From a bacterium (GTDB lineage: Bacteria > Verrucomicrobiota > Kiritimatiellia > RFP12 > UBA1067), in the NCBI GenBank assembly GCA_030537465.1, contig JAUNMP010000015.1, forward strand, positions 1 through 44,728: a stretch of 44,728 nt of DNA, in the 5' to 3' direction. Every line of letters starts with the position of its first letter. The stretch's first letter is position 1. Under the pieces are notes generated by a model that saw nothing but the letters and a program-made list of their open reading frames with translations, searched no databases and was not told the DNA's origin. Shown here one piece after another: positions 33,731 through 41,145 of the stretch. A program made the position numbers and the translations under genes.

Positions 33731-35194
33731 ATGAACCTGAAAGACGAGATTGTGGCGGGCGAGTCGTACTCGCTGGAGTTCAAGCGCGTGCCGAATGAGG
33801 AACGCGAGAAGTATTTGAAGACAGTTGTCGCGTTTGCCAATGGCAAGGGCGGTCGGATTCTGTTTGGTGTGGCGAATGACCGAACGGTTGTCGGCATTCC
33901 GAATGAGTGCATCTTCGCCGAGATGGATGGCATTGTCAATTCGATCTCCGATGCTTGTGCACCGAAGATTCCGGTAGACCTCGGTGTCGAGAACATCGAC
34001 GGCAAGGCGGTCATTGTGTTGGATGTTCTGGCGGGAGTGCATTGTCCCTATTACCTCAAGTCCAAGGGAAATAAGGATGGCGTTTATGTCCGCGTCGGCG
34101 CGACGACTTGTGTGGCTGATGATGCGACGCGACGGGAACTGGCATTTCTGAGCGAAGGACGTAGTTTCGACGGCGAATCATGTCCGAAGGCGAAAATCGA
34201 CGACAGGCGTATTAAGTCCCTTTGCGCGACAATGTACCGTATTGCGCGCAAGAACTGCGATACGGAAGAAGAGCGTCGGACGGTCAAGCGTGTTACACCG
34301 CAACAGCTTGAGGCGTGGGGCGTCATCTCGAAAGTGCATGGGAAATGGATGGGGTCGAACACCTACGCATTGCTGACGGGTGATCCGGCGTTCGCCATCC
34401 GTCTTAAATGCGGACTTTTCAAGGGGAATGACAAGGCCATATTTTTGGATCGGCGGGAATTCGACGGTTCGGTCATGTCCCTCATAGATGGGGGCATTTC
34501 CTACTTGCTGGCCAAAATCAACATGGGATGCTATTTCAAAGGGGCCTTCCGGCATGATCGTTACGAACTTCCGCCAGACGAGATGCGAGAACTGGTGATC
34601 AATGCCTTTGCGCATCGCAGTTATCTTGAGCATGATGCACCGGTCTTCTTGGCGATTTACGACAATCGCGTGGAGATTACCTCTCCTGGTGGCTTGCCTC
34701 GCGGTCAGACGGCTGATCGCGCCTTGGCCGGCTACTCGAAAATTCGTAATGACGTTCTCGCCAAGGCCCTCAATTATATGCGCTACATCGAGGAATGGGG
34801 CAGTGGACTCCGCCGCGTGAATCGCGTCCTTGCTGAATATGGCATTCGCCCAGTCGCCGTTGATGAAGCGGTCTTTGCTACGCGGATGAATGTGTGTCGT
34901 GTCACGAATCCAGATAATGAGGGAAATCGTGAGGGCAATAAGGATAATGAGCCTAATGAGTCCACCCATGGGCCTAATGACCCTAATGATGGCACTAATG
35001 GCACTAATAGTGGCACTAATGGCGCTAATCAGATTATTGAATGTGTTCGCAAGACTCCCAGCATCAGTCTTGATGAATTGGCAGAGCGAATTGGCGTTTC
35101 AAGGCGCACGATCGTGCGCATGATTGATCGATTGAAGAAACAGTGCCGTATTCGTCGCAAGGGCGGAACCCGTGGCGTGTGGGAGGTCTTGTGA
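33731..35194 (+). CDS. Schlafen/AlbA_2 domain ATP-binding regulator
   Basis: A 487-aa protein with an N-terminal Schlafen AlbA_2 domain (residues ~5-125; LEFKRVPNE, then FANGKGGRILFGVAND) and a C-terminal ATPase-like part (HATPase_c_4 type: INAFAHRSYLEHDAP, then EITSPGGLP). An Asn-rich linker (393-433) joins a winged-helix tail (LDELAERIGVSRRTIVRMID). This family comprises predicted transcriptional regulators or nucleic-acid-binding ATPases often found in mobile and defence loci. The ATG at 33731 fits the promoter better than 33725. Its stop overlaps the jetC GTG by four bases (GTGA), so the two are translationally coupled. It is an unusual insertion between jetB and jetC. Confidence 0.8.
   Translation: MNLKDEIVAGESYSLEFKRVPNEEREKYLKTVVAFANGKGGRILFGVANDRTVVGIPNECIFAEMDGIVNSISDACAPKIPVDLGVENIDGKAVIVLDVLAGVHCPYYLKSKGNKDGVYVRVGATTCVADDATRRELAFLSEGRSFDGESCPKAKIDDRRIKSLCATMYRIARKNCDTEEERRTVKRVTPQQLEAWGVISKVHGKWMGSNTYALLTGDPAFAIRLKCGLFKGNDKAIFLDRREFDGSVMSLIDGGISYLLAKINMGCYFKGAFRHDRYELPPDEMRELVINAFAHRSYLEHDAPVFLAIYDNRVEITSPGGLPRGQTADRALAGYSKIRNDVLAKALNYMRYIEEWGSGLRRVNRVLAEYGIRPVAVDEAVFATRMNVCRVTNPDNEGNREGNKDNEPNESTHGPNDPNDGTNGTNSGTNGANQIIECVRKTPSISLDELAERIGVSRRTIVRMIDRLKKQCRIRRKGGTRGVWEVL
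34907..35029 (+). repeat. Asn-rich tandem repeat coding for a linker
   Basis: Units such as CCTAATGAC and GGCACTAAT recur at a period of 9 or 6 bp, encoding N-D-P/N-G-T linker steps (residues ~393-433 of the AlbA-type protein). The period is a multiple of three, so copy-number changes would lengthen the linker without a frameshift. Confidence 0.7.
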
Positions 35195-38100
35195 AACTGC
35201 GAGAGAACTATCGGGTGACGGCCGTACGGCTGGTCGAGTTCCATAATCTGGGAACGATGACGGTTGAGCTTCCCGAGGGTGGACATCTCTTTCTTCTGGG
35301 CGACAACGGCTCGGGAAAGACGACGCTTCTGGATGCGATTCACCTTGTTCTGACGGCAGGACGTGAAATGGAGTTCAACTCCGCCGCCCGTGTGGCGGGC
35401 GCGAAGGATTCCGGCGGACGTTCTTACCAGGGCGTGGTTCTGCGCTACAACGCGGTGACTGGACGTCCTTTCCGCGAGGCGGGTATCACCTATGCGGCGC
35501 TGGAGTTGAAGTCCAATACGGGACGTGTTCTGTCGCTCGCCGTTGGTCTCGCGGCCGAGGGAATGGACGTTGCGATCGAACGCTGGGGAGGTTTTGCCTC
35601 GGTTCCCGTTACCGAGTTGCCGCTGACGATTGCCGAGAATGGACGCCAGCGTGCGGCAGCATTGAACGAGTTCAAGAAGGGAATGGCCGGTTTGACGGGG
35701 GGACGCGCCTTCACGCACATCAACGAATACGCAGATGCCGTCGGCGATCGGCTCTTTGGCGGTGCGGAGAAATACGCTGACGTCTGTAAGTTGCTGCGCA
35801 CCGGCAAGGCCTATCGCGAGATCGCGGCACGCGCGGCGAATTACGACGAACTCTTTCGACAGCTCCTGGAAGATCCGTCGCGCGATACCTTCGAGCCGCT
35901 GCTGAAGGGGTTGCGCGAACTGGAAGAGAGCAAGGCCAAGCTTGAACAAATCGACGAGCGCGCGAAATACCTGACGGATCTTCAGCGTGAAAGCGACAAG
36001 CTCGCCGACCGACGACTGCGCCTTTCGCTCGTCGATTGGGTTGAGGCGGACTCGGCACGAGGACGGGCGGAAGCCCAGGAGGAACAGTTGTCTGCGGCAA
36101 TCGCGTCCGGCCTCGCGGAAAAGCAGGAACTTGAAAAACGCGCGGTTGAGGCTCAGGCGGAAACGGAACGTCTACGTGGACGCTTGTCCGAACTGCGGGC
36201 AAAGGATTCGTCGGGACTGGTCGCTCGGGAGAAACAAGCTCGTCTCCGGCTCGAACATGCCGCGCGGCGGACGGCCGAGGCGCGGAACATCGCCGAGACT
36301 CAATACCGGCAGTTGACGGACGAGCAGAAGAGTCTGGCGCGGATCCGCAAGGAACGCGCCGCGCGGGCCAAGGCCGACGGCGAGGCCATTCAGAAACTGG
36401 CCAATGCGTCGGGGCTTCCATTGGGGGCTTTGACGGACGCGCTCTTTGCCGTGGCCAATGGAGGGGCGGGTGTGACTGTCGATCCGCCTTTTGAAGAAGC
36501 GCGTCGGACGGTTACCGTGTGCCGTGAGACGCGGATGCGTACGGCATACGAGGCGGAGCGGATGTGTCTCGCGGCGCAGGAAGCGCAGGCGAAGGCCGAC
36601 GAAGAGTTGAAGCGTCTGACAACACAGGGCGAGAGTCTTCCGCAGGTCGCCGGCTTTGCGACTGCACGGGAGAATCTGCGTGTCGCCATGGTGTCGGCCC
36701 AGCCGATCTACGAGTTACTGGAACCTGCGCCCGGATGCGATGCACGGCATGTGGCCTTGCTGGAACGCTGGCTGGGCGATGATTTCCTCGCGACCTGGCT
36801 GGCCTCTGAAGATCAGTCCGACGAGGTCCGTCGGCTCGCGTGGCGGGAAGGAACCTCCGCCGTGGCCGTCCGTGGGGTGAACGGTGCTGTCGAGCCCACG
36901 GTTCTGACGCCTTGGCTCGGCAGCTTCCTGTCGTACACAGAATCCGATCCCGAGGCGATTCGACTGGTCGCAGCGCACCTGGCTGCGGCGAAAGGTCCGA
37001 ACGACGCGGCGTTTCTGGACATGAAGACGTGGACTTACCGCTGCCGTGAAGGACTCTTCTCCGAGGCGAAGCCGCGGTTGATCGGACGCAAGGCGCGCGA
37101 GGCGGAACAGGCACGGCTCCTCCGAGCCGCCGAAGGACGTCTGGTTGAGGCCGAACGGGACGTCAAAGTCGCGCGAAAGGCGCAGGCCGAAGCCGATCGT
37201 GCCGTCGCGTCCGTAAAGCTTCTAGAGGAGCAGGTCGACGCGTCGCGTACAGCAAACTGGCGACTGGGCGAGTCCTGTCGCCAGGCAATTGAATGCGTCA
37301 CACGTGCCGAAGATGGGCATCGTTCGGCGACGGAAAGACTGGGCTTGTGCCAGGTTGACGAGAAACTGGTACGGGATGAATTGGAGGATCTTCATCTCCA
37401 GATGCGCGAGGCGGGCATTGACGAGACGCTGGAGAAGAAGATCGCCGCCCTGGAGCGCAAGGTCGAGACGAGCGCCGACCACGAACGGCGCGTACACGAA
37501 CAGTGTGGCGCGGTCAATAGTCGGATCAAGGGACTGCGCAATCAGCAGGACGTGTGTCATGCGGATGCGCACCGCGCGACCGAGGCGGCGGAGCGAATCG
37601 CGATGACGCTTGTGGGCGTCGTGCCCGAGGGGCAGACGATGATCGAGTTCGTTCGCCAGACGGATGCGAGTCTGTTGACGGCGGGGGCGGATTATGCTTC
37701 GGCGCGCGAAAGACTGTATGCCGATGGGCGCGTTGCCGAGACGACGATCGCGCAGAAGATCCGCGATGCCAAGGGTGAAGCGTATTCCTTTTCTTTCGAT
37801 GTTGCAGGCAATGTCATCACGGACAGATACGGTAGTATGCTTCGGGAGGTGATTGCAAACGAGTCGCGGAAGCTGGACGAATTGCACGAGTTCATCAACC
37901 GTCGGAGCCGAGAGGTTTTCGAACGCATCTTCATGGGCGAGGTCATGCAGCGACTGTACATCAACTATATGCAGATCGACGAACTCGTCAAGCGGATCCA
38001 GCGGAAACTGGCCGGTCGTCGGTTTGGTTCCAACCGTTATGCGTTTACGGTCTCGCCGTTGCCGGAATACGAAGGGTTTGTCGAACTCGTCCGCAAGGGC

Positions 38101-38676
38101 CATCTGTTGGATGCTGCGGACGGCAAGGACGAATTGCGGATGTATCTGGAGGCGCACCGCGAGGAGATCATGAATGCGGACGTCGATGCGATACCGCCGC
38201 TTTTCGACTACCGCAAGTGGTTTCGTTTCCAGTTGAAGGTTCTCGTCGAGAACGAGGAAGGCAAGGTCATCGACCGGAAGCTGAAGAGCATGGGATCGGG
38301 CGGCGAACAGGCCGTGCCCAACTATCTGCTCATATTGACGGTTTCGGAGTTCCTGTACCATGGCAGCGAAGCGTCCGATCCGCCGAAGGTGGCGCCGCTC
38401 CTCTTCGACGAAGCATTTTACGGTATCGACGCGGCGCGCCGCGATCAGCTGCTCGCGTTCGCCGACGACCTCGGACTTCAGCTCTTCGTCTCTTCGCCGG
38501 ATCAGGATGGCGTCAAGCGTGAGATTCGACACTCGGTCTCGCTGATCGTCGTGAAGGACGAGAACCTCGATGTCCATTTGAGTCCGATCCAGTGGAACAA
38601 TGTGCCTGTTCAAGGTGGTCTCTTCGGTGACGATGGCCCCGCCGTTGGCATGACTGTTCTGGACGAAACGCGGTGA
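35191..38676 (+). CDS. jetC: Wadjet-like JetC (SMC/SbcC-like ATPase)
   Basis: A 1161-aa SMC-like ATPase. Walker A is GDNGSGKTT (G37-T45), the ABC signature SGGEQ is at S1036-Q1040, and Walker B LLFDEA at 1070-1075 (D1073, E1074). Long coiled-coil arms (about 240-420 and 640-860) flank a central globular part that would be the hinge. In Wadjet JetC dimerises and, with JetA and JetB, extrudes DNA loops to recognise small circular plasmids for cleavage by JetD. The GTG at 35191 overlaps the upstream stop by four bases and is preferred to the earlier ATG at 35143, which lies within the regulator. All ATPase motifs look intact. Confidence 0.88.
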   Translation: MKLRENYRVTAVRLVEFHNLGTMTVELPEGGHLFLLGDNGSGKTTLLDAIHLVLTAGREMEFNSAARVAGAKDSGGRSYQGVVLRYNAVTGRPFREAGITYAALELKSNTGRVLSLAVGLAAEGMDVAIERWGGFASVPVTELPLTIAENGRQRAAALNEFKKGMAGLTGGRAFTHINEYADAVGDRLFGGAEKYADVCKLLRTGKAYREIAARAANYDELFRQLLEDPSRDTFEPLLKGLRELEESKAKLEQIDERAKYLTDLQRESDKLADRRLRLSLVDWVEADSARGRAEAQEEQLSAAIASGLAEKQELEKRAVEAQAETERLRGRLSELRAKDSSGLVAREKQARLRLEHAARRTAEARNIAETQYRQLTDEQKSLARIRKERAARAKADGEAIQKLANASGLPLGALTDALFAVANGGAGVTVDPPFEEARRTVTVCRETRMRTAYEAERMCLAAQEAQAKADEELKRLTTQGESLPQVAGFATARENLRVAMVSAQPIYELLEPAPGCDARHVALLERWLGDDFLATWLASEDQSDEVRRLAWREGTSAVAVRGVNGAVEPTVLTPWLGSFLSYTESDPEAIRLVAAHLAAAKGPNDAAFLDMKTWTYRCREGLFSEAKPRLIGRKAREAEQARLLRAAEGRLVEAERDVKVARKAQAEADRAVASVKLLEEQVDASRTANWRLGESCRQAIECVTRAEDGHRSATERLGLCQVDEKLVRDELEDLHLQMREAGIDETLEKKIAALERKVETSADHERRVHEQCGAVNSRIKGLRNQQDVCHADAHRATEAAERIAMTLVGVVPEGQTMIEFVRQTDASLLTAGADYASARERLYADGRVAETTIAQKIRDAKGEAYSFSFDVAGNVITDRYGSMLREVIANESRKLDELHEFINRRSREVFERIFMGEVMQRLYINYMQIDELVKRIQRKLAGRRFGSNRYAFTVSPLPEYEGFVELVRKGHLLDAADGKDELRMYLEAHREEIMNADVDAIPPLFDYRKWFRFQLKVLVENEEGKVIDRKLKSMGSGGEQAVPNYLLILTVSEFLYHGSEASDPPKVAPLLFDEAFYGIDAARRDQLLAFADDLGLQLFVSSPDQDGVKREIRHSVSLIVVKDENLDVHLSPIQWNNVPVQGGLFGDDGPAVGMTVLDETR

Positions 38677-38697
38677 AGTGTACGATTGGAGATCTCC

Positions 38698-38726
38698 TTG
38701 ACGGTCTGAGGAAGATCTGATAGGAT
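38698..38726 (+). promoter_or_regulatory. Internal promoter before the AAA/DUF4143 gene
   Basis: TTGACG (38698-38703) and TAGGAT (38721-38726) are 17 bp apart. The predicted start near 38733 lies in the left arm of the inverted repeat at 38728-38760. The palindrome GGAGATCTCC (38687-38696) adjoins the -35. The ATPase gene should therefore be expressed independently of jetC. Confidence 0.6.
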
Positions 38727-38727
38727 T

Positions 38728-38760
38728 ATGCAGATTCTTTTTTGAAAACCGAATCTGCAT
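38728..38760 (+). promoter_or_regulatory. Perfect 10-bp inverted repeat at the transcription start
   Basis: ATGCAGATTC (38728-38737) and GAATCTGCAT (38751-38760) are perfect inverted copies around a 13-bp T- and A-rich loop. They span the predicted start site and end six bases before the ATG at 38767. As DNA this is an operator-like site; as RNA it is a start-occluding hairpin. No Shine-Dalgarno is visible. Confidence 0.65.
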
Positions 38761-38766
38761 AGAATT

Positions 38767-39915
38767 ATGGCTTATTTGAATCGATTTCTCGAGCAGGAAG
38801 TGAATGCGTCACTGGCGGAATCTCCAATTGTGGCGATTCTGGGACCGCGACAATGTGGAAAGTCGACATTGATTCGCCATCTCATTGAGAACCGCGAAGA
38901 TGCGGTTTTTCTAGATTTGGAACGGCCAAGAGATCTGGCGAAGCTGGAGGATCCGGAATTCTATCTGTCGAGGTTTCCGAATCGTCTCGTGTGCATTGAC
39001 GAGATCCAGTTGCGCCCCGATCTTTTCCCCATTCTTCGTGCCATCTGCGATGAGTCTCATCGGAGTGGGCAGTTTCTGATTTCAGGCTCGGCTTCCCAGG
39101 ACCTCATTCAGCGGAGTTCCGAGACACTGGCGGGGCGTATCTTCTATTCGCGATTGACGCCGTTTCTTCATGATGAATTGGGGGATGTCTCTTTGGAACG
39201 GTATCTCCTGCGTGGCGGTTTCCCGTTAAGTTGTTGTGCAAAGGACGATGCGGCAGCATTTCGCTGGCTTGATCAATTTATTCGGACCTTCCTGGAACGG
39301 GACCTGAAATTTTGGCGCAATGTCGCGCCGACGACCATGCATCGAATGTGGAAGATGTTGGCGCACAGCAATGGACAGACGATGAACTTTTCACGACTGG
39401 GCGCCTCCCTGGGTATTGTCGATACCACGGTTCGAGGATATGTGGACCTGTTGAAGGATACGTTCATGGTCGAATCGGTCCCTCCGTATTTTTCAAATCT
39501 GAAGAAACGACTCGTCAAAGCGCCGAAAGTCTATTTGGCCGATAGTGGTATCACGAACGCCCTCTTGGGTTTGACAACATTCGACGATTTGTATTCCCAT
39601 CCATCGTATGGGGCTTGTTGGGAACAGGTGGTTCTGGCGAACATTCGCGGATTGTGTCCGTCTGCAGACGTCTCTTTTTATCGTGACAGCAATGGGAATG
39701 AAATTGATTTTGTCGTGCAGGTGGGGCGGCGGATCCTTGCTGTGGAATGTAAATGTTCAAGTGCCCCGACGGTTTCGCGGGGGACTTATACGGCGCTGGA
39801 AGATGTTCAGCCCTCGGCGACGTTCGTTGTGGCTCCTGTCCAGAAGAGCTATCAGTTGAATGAACGGATAACCGTGGTCGGACTTGATGGTCTGGCAACT
39901 GCATTGCGCGGGTGA
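38767..39915 (+). CDS. AAA ATPase with DUF4143 domain
   Basis: A 382-aa P-loop ATPase. Walker A is GPRQCGKST (26-34, K32), Walker B is LVCIDEI (D78, E79), and a GSAS sensor-like segment lies near residue 107. The C-terminal DUF4143 part carries a PD-(D/E)XK-like pattern: D314 in NEIDFVV, E327 and K329 in AVECK, with E287 ahead of it. These proteins are common in mobile and defence regions and are thought to be ATPases with a nuclease-like domain. The ATG at 38767 follows a 10-bp inverted repeat and its own promoter. It is 9 bp from jetD, so jetD probably depends on this promoter too. An additional gene in this Wadjet operon. Confidence 0.83.
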   Translation: MAYLNRFLEQEVNASLAESPIVAILGPRQCGKSTLIRHLIENREDAVFLDLERPRDLAKLEDPEFYLSRFPNRLVCIDEIQLRPDLFPILRAICDESHRSGQFLISGSASQDLIQRSSETLAGRIFYSRLTPFLHDELGDVSLERYLLRGGFPLSCCAKDDAAAFRWLDQFIRTFLERDLKFWRNVAPTTMHRMWKMLAHSNGQTMNFSRLGASLGIVDTTVRGYVDLLKDTFMVESVPPYFSNLKKRLVKAPKVYLADSGITNALLGLTTFDDLYSHPSYGACWEQVVLANIRGLCPSADVSFYRDSNGNEIDFVVQVGRRILAVECKCSSAPTVSRGTYTALEDVQPSATFVVAPVQKSYQLNERITVVGLDGLATALRG

Positions 39916-39924
39916 AAGGTGACT

Positions 39925-41142
39925 ATGGACAGGAAATTCGAGATGAGGCCCGGTGAGGTCGAGGATCTGCTGGCGGCGACATCGGCGTTGCGGCCGCTTT
40001 TTCTTCGCTGGGCCCGTGCGGCCGTGAAGGGGAAGACGCTGCCGGAAACGTTTACCGCGCCGAACCTCGATTTCGAGGCGCAGCGTCGGCTGGAGAAACT
40101 GCTGATGACGCAGACGGCCCGCACGGCGGATGGAAGGGTGTATGGGACGTTGCTGCCGATGCTCCGCGAGCCATCCGTTTGGTTGGAGGTCGCAACTGCG
40201 TTGGGCGTAGCCCAAGAGGAGTCAAACATCGAATCTGTCGCAGATTTCCTTCTGCGTCTCAGATGGCTTCATCCCGAAGCGGCGGGAGTGTTGACGACGT
40301 TGGGCGAATCTCTCGAAGTCGTCCGCCATCTGTCCGAGGTGCGAAACCGGGTGAATTGGAAAACGCTGTTCGAATCCGTCCTCTACATGACACAGCATCT
40401 GTCGGGGCGATTTTTGACGTTGTCCCAATTGGGTTCCGATTGGTTCAACGACAGCAAGATCCTTCGGTCGGGGCCGCTTCGCCGACAGCTGGTGTTGATC
40501 CTCGCCGCATTATCCGGCATGGAGGCCGAGGACGAGAGGGGCGTCTTGGCTACGCTGGGAATCGAAGAGAATCCGTATACGAGTTCCGTTACGGTCTTTG
40601 CGCCGTTCGTATTCGAATTGCAGGATGGAACATACTTTGATTTTCCACTTCGATTGTACAAACAGGGGCTGGTCTGTCAGCTTCCGGCGGAAACGGTGTT
40701 CTCGATTGCGCGCATCATGTGGTTGGGCGAGACGAAGGTGATTGCGACGAGCGAGAATGCCGCGCCGCTTCTGCGGTTCGTCGAAGCCGGAAGGCCGGTG
40801 CTTTACACGGAAGGCTACCCCAATTACGCGGTACTGACGCTTCTGGCATGTTTCGCGGAGCAGGGACTTGTCGCCGAACATTGGGGCGACGCCGATCTGG
40901 ACGGCTTGCGAATCGCCGCTCTCGTCCAGAGCAACCTCCCGGTCTCGTGTGTCGTTGCGGCCGAGATTCTCGCCGCACCGGAGGGCGTGACGGGGATTCC
41001 GTTGACGGATGCCCAGCGTGGGCGTCTGGAGCGATTCATCGAACAGAACCCAACGTGTCCGTATCAGGGATCTTTGAAACATATTTTGGTCCGTGGTTGC
41101 TGGTATGAACAGGAATCTTTCCCATTCTCTGAAGGTGAGTAG
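39925..41142 (+). CDS. jetD: Wadjet-like JetD (TOPRIM nuclease)
   Basis: A 405-aa protein whose C-terminal half is a TOPRIM-type nuclease domain: the acidic E277 in TSEN and the DxD pair D322/D324 in WGDADLDGLRIA. The TSENAAPLL and RPVLYTEGYPNYA segments look like the DUF2399/DUF2220 JetD families. In Wadjet, JetD is the topoisomerase-like nuclease that cuts plasmid DNA recognised by JetABC. The N-terminal ~200 residues are helical. ATG 39925 has AAAGG ahead of it and is preferred over an upstream GTG at 39919. It is intact and closes the Wadjet block; the next gene starts 3 bp later. Confidence 0.8.
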   Translation: MDRKFEMRPGEVEDLLAATSALRPLFLRWARAAVKGKTLPETFTAPNLDFEAQRRLEKLLMTQTARTADGRVYGTLLPMLREPSVWLEVATALGVAQEESNIESVADFLLRLRWLHPEAAGVLTTLGESLEVVRHLSEVRNRVNWKTLFESVLYMTQHLSGRFLTLSQLGSDWFNDSKILRSGPLRRQLVLILAALSGMEAEDERGVLATLGIEENPYTSSVTVFAPFVFELQDGTYFDFPLRLYKQGLVCQLPAETVFSIARIMWLGETKVIATSENAAPLLRFVEAGRPVLYTEGYPNYAVLTLLACFAEQGLVAEHWGDADLDGLRIAALVQSNLPVSCVVAAEILAAPEGVTGIPLTDAQRGRLERFIEQNPTCPYQGSLKHILVRGCWYEQESFPFSEGE

Positions 41143-41145
41143 CAG

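Noticed and set aside
33437..35029. CRISPR-like array in the repeat-containing stretch
   Set aside because: Repeats are 6-9 bp with no unique spacers, and no cas gene is present; part of it is coding.
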